From NCBI GenBank assembly GCA_947624755.1, contig CANQLQ010000134.1, forward strand, positions 1 to 5,793: 5,793 nt of DNA, read 5' to 3'. This DNA comes from an uncultured Clostridia bacterium. Its GTDB lineage: Bacteria > Bacillota > Clostridia > Oscillospirales > Acutalibacteraceae. Positions 5,281 through 5,793 of the stretch are shown here, one piece after another (positions within the stretch are counted from its first letter, which is position 1; every line of letters begins with the position of its first letter). The translations under genes were made by a program, and so were the position numbers. The notes beneath the pieces are model-generated. The model was not told the DNA's origin and did not search any database. It saw nothing but the letters and a program-made list of their open reading frames with translations.

Positions 5281-5476
5281 ACTTATCCGAGATTACTCAT
5301 ATCGCCCATATACACAATCAAAGGCAAAAAACATCATTATTATTGAACATACAAGATATTTTCAGAGAAAATACGCTTTCGGCTAAGTGGGACGAAATTG
5401 CAAATGATGAAAATATGACCCAAAGCGGTACGCTCTTTTGCCTGCCGCTTTGTTCCTTTTGTGCATTGATAGTTCC
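5281..5476. other. Non-coding stretch with two hairpins between minus-strand genes
   Basis: No gene with a ribosome site is visible here. TATTTTC-AGA-GAAAATA (5357-5373) is a perfect 7 bp stem. CAAAGCGG (5421-5428) with CCGCTTTG (5445-5452) is a perfect 8 bp stem, described separately. A TTGACA at about 5273-5268 on the minus strand could be a -35 box for the genes to its left, but the bases 17 bp further (ATGATA) are only a poor -10 box. Confidence 0.35.
5421..5452. terminator. Perfect 8 bp hairpin after the right-edge gene
   Basis: CAAAGCGG and CCGCTTTG enclose a 16-base loop, 24 bases after the stop codon at 5477 on the minus strand. No T-run follows on the minus strand (GGTCATATTTTC), so termination would be weak. 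The plus-strand side is followed by TTCCTTTT. It may be a transcript-end hairpin or part of a dispersed repeat. Confidence 0.4.
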
Positions 5477-5793
5477 TTATGCGAATTTTTTTAGTGACAG
5501 TTTTGATTGCTTTTCGCCATGATAACCATCGTCTTGTACAAAATAATAATTTAAGCCGAAAATATAGTCTCTCAATTCTTCGTCGGTCATTCCATTTCTT
5601 CGGCAAATAAATTCGCAAGTCACATAACCGGTCTCTCCCGGATCAAAACCAAAATATTTCTCTGATGCCCTGCTAAAGCCTATTACGTCGTTATCAGATC
5701 TCGGGACCAGATACTCCGGTGCCATACCCATTATAGAACTCGTGTTCTTGAACTCTACGATAACTTTGACAGCGCAATATTCATTCGGAACAC
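5477..5793 (-). CDS. C-terminal part of a probable secreted beta-rich protein (5' end outside window)
   Basis: The frame is open from the stop (5477-5479) to the window edge, giving 104 visible residues; internal ATGs at 5731 and 5725 have no ribosome site, so the true start lies beyond 5793. The sequence shows alternating strands typical of an Ig-like outer domain: EYCAVKVIVEFKNTSS, then ASEKYFGFDPGETGYVTCEFIC, then the end strand YIFGLNYYFVQDD and a basic tail (KQSKLSLKKFA). Short lipoprotein- or membrane-attached domains of the DUF4352/DUF5067 kind share the pattern of a V-rich strand followed by N-T-S and a late G-E-T-x-x-x-x-E-F strand. I suggest that fold only as a resemblance. Two cysteines in the C-E-F-I-C stretch and one in EYCAV could pair. 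It is in the same direction as the envelope genes to the left, but decayed sequence separates them. Confidence 0.72.
   Translation of the reverse strand, partial: VPNEYCAVKVIVEFKNTSSIMGMAPEYLVPRSDNDVIGFSRASEKYFGFDPGETGYVTCEFICRRNGMTDEELRDYIFGLNYYFVQDDGYHGEKQSKLSLKKFA

Noticed and set aside
5126..5386. Plus-strand 86-residue hydrophobic open frame
   Set aside because: There is no ribosome site before ATG 5126, and the frame runs antisense to protein-like frames and a strong minus-strand ribosome site. The hydrophobicity follows from T-rich sequence.
5340..5618. Minus-strand 92-residue open frame
   Set aside because: It overlaps the right-edge beta-rich gene in another frame, runs through the hairpin at 5421-5452, and is very rich in Arg/Lys, as expected for a shadow frame.
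1..5793. CRISPR array, toxin-antitoxin pair, anti-phage system or transposase
   Set aside because: No evenly spaced direct repeats, no recognisable toxin, nuclease or transposase motifs, and no cas-like frames on either strand.

Overview
The window is AT-rich, with A/T-heavy intergenic DNA, strong AGGAGG-type ribosome sites and short hydrophobic proteins. This points to a low-GC Firmicute, most likely a gut Clostridia/Oscillospiraceae-type genome; that placement is inferred from style, not from a marker gene. There are no rRNA or tRNA genes, no CRISPR array, no transposase and no metabolic pathway. It reads as an accessory, repeat-rich stretch.

Layout: 1-223 holds strong hairpins and a partial copy of a short inverted-repeat element. 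536-802 (+) encodes an 88-residue protein with one C-terminal membrane helix. 880-950 is a ~70 bp hairpin element. 1078-1909 (-) is a DUF2461-family gene split by a 178 bp miniature element (1383-1560) with perfect 22 bp terminal inverted repeats. About 2046-2210 is a further structured repeat of the same kind. Almost everything to the right is coded on the minus strand: a six-helix membrane protein (2215-2817) with its own promoter; a terminator (2984-3029); a four-helix membrane protein (3156-3602) behind a lipoprotein gene (3641-4373) that is out of frame at an A8 tract beside its start codon; a three-helix membrane protein with a small outer domain (4559-5086); decayed coding traces (5073-5280); and the C-terminal part of a probable secreted beta-rich protein running off the right edge (5477-5793).

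Two themes stand out. First, at least five copies of elements with ends like TTARGGAA..CTGATTAA occur in under 6 kb. One interrupts a gene, one supplies a stop codon to another, and one abuts the 3' end of a third. Second, the minus-strand cluster is made of small envelope proteins (lipoprotein, membrane proteins, secreted domain) with no assignable function. They may form one or more short operons, but nothing in the sequence shows what they do together. I do not see a convincing new multi-gene system. The best leads are the non-autonomous element family and the homopolymer-gated lipoprotein.
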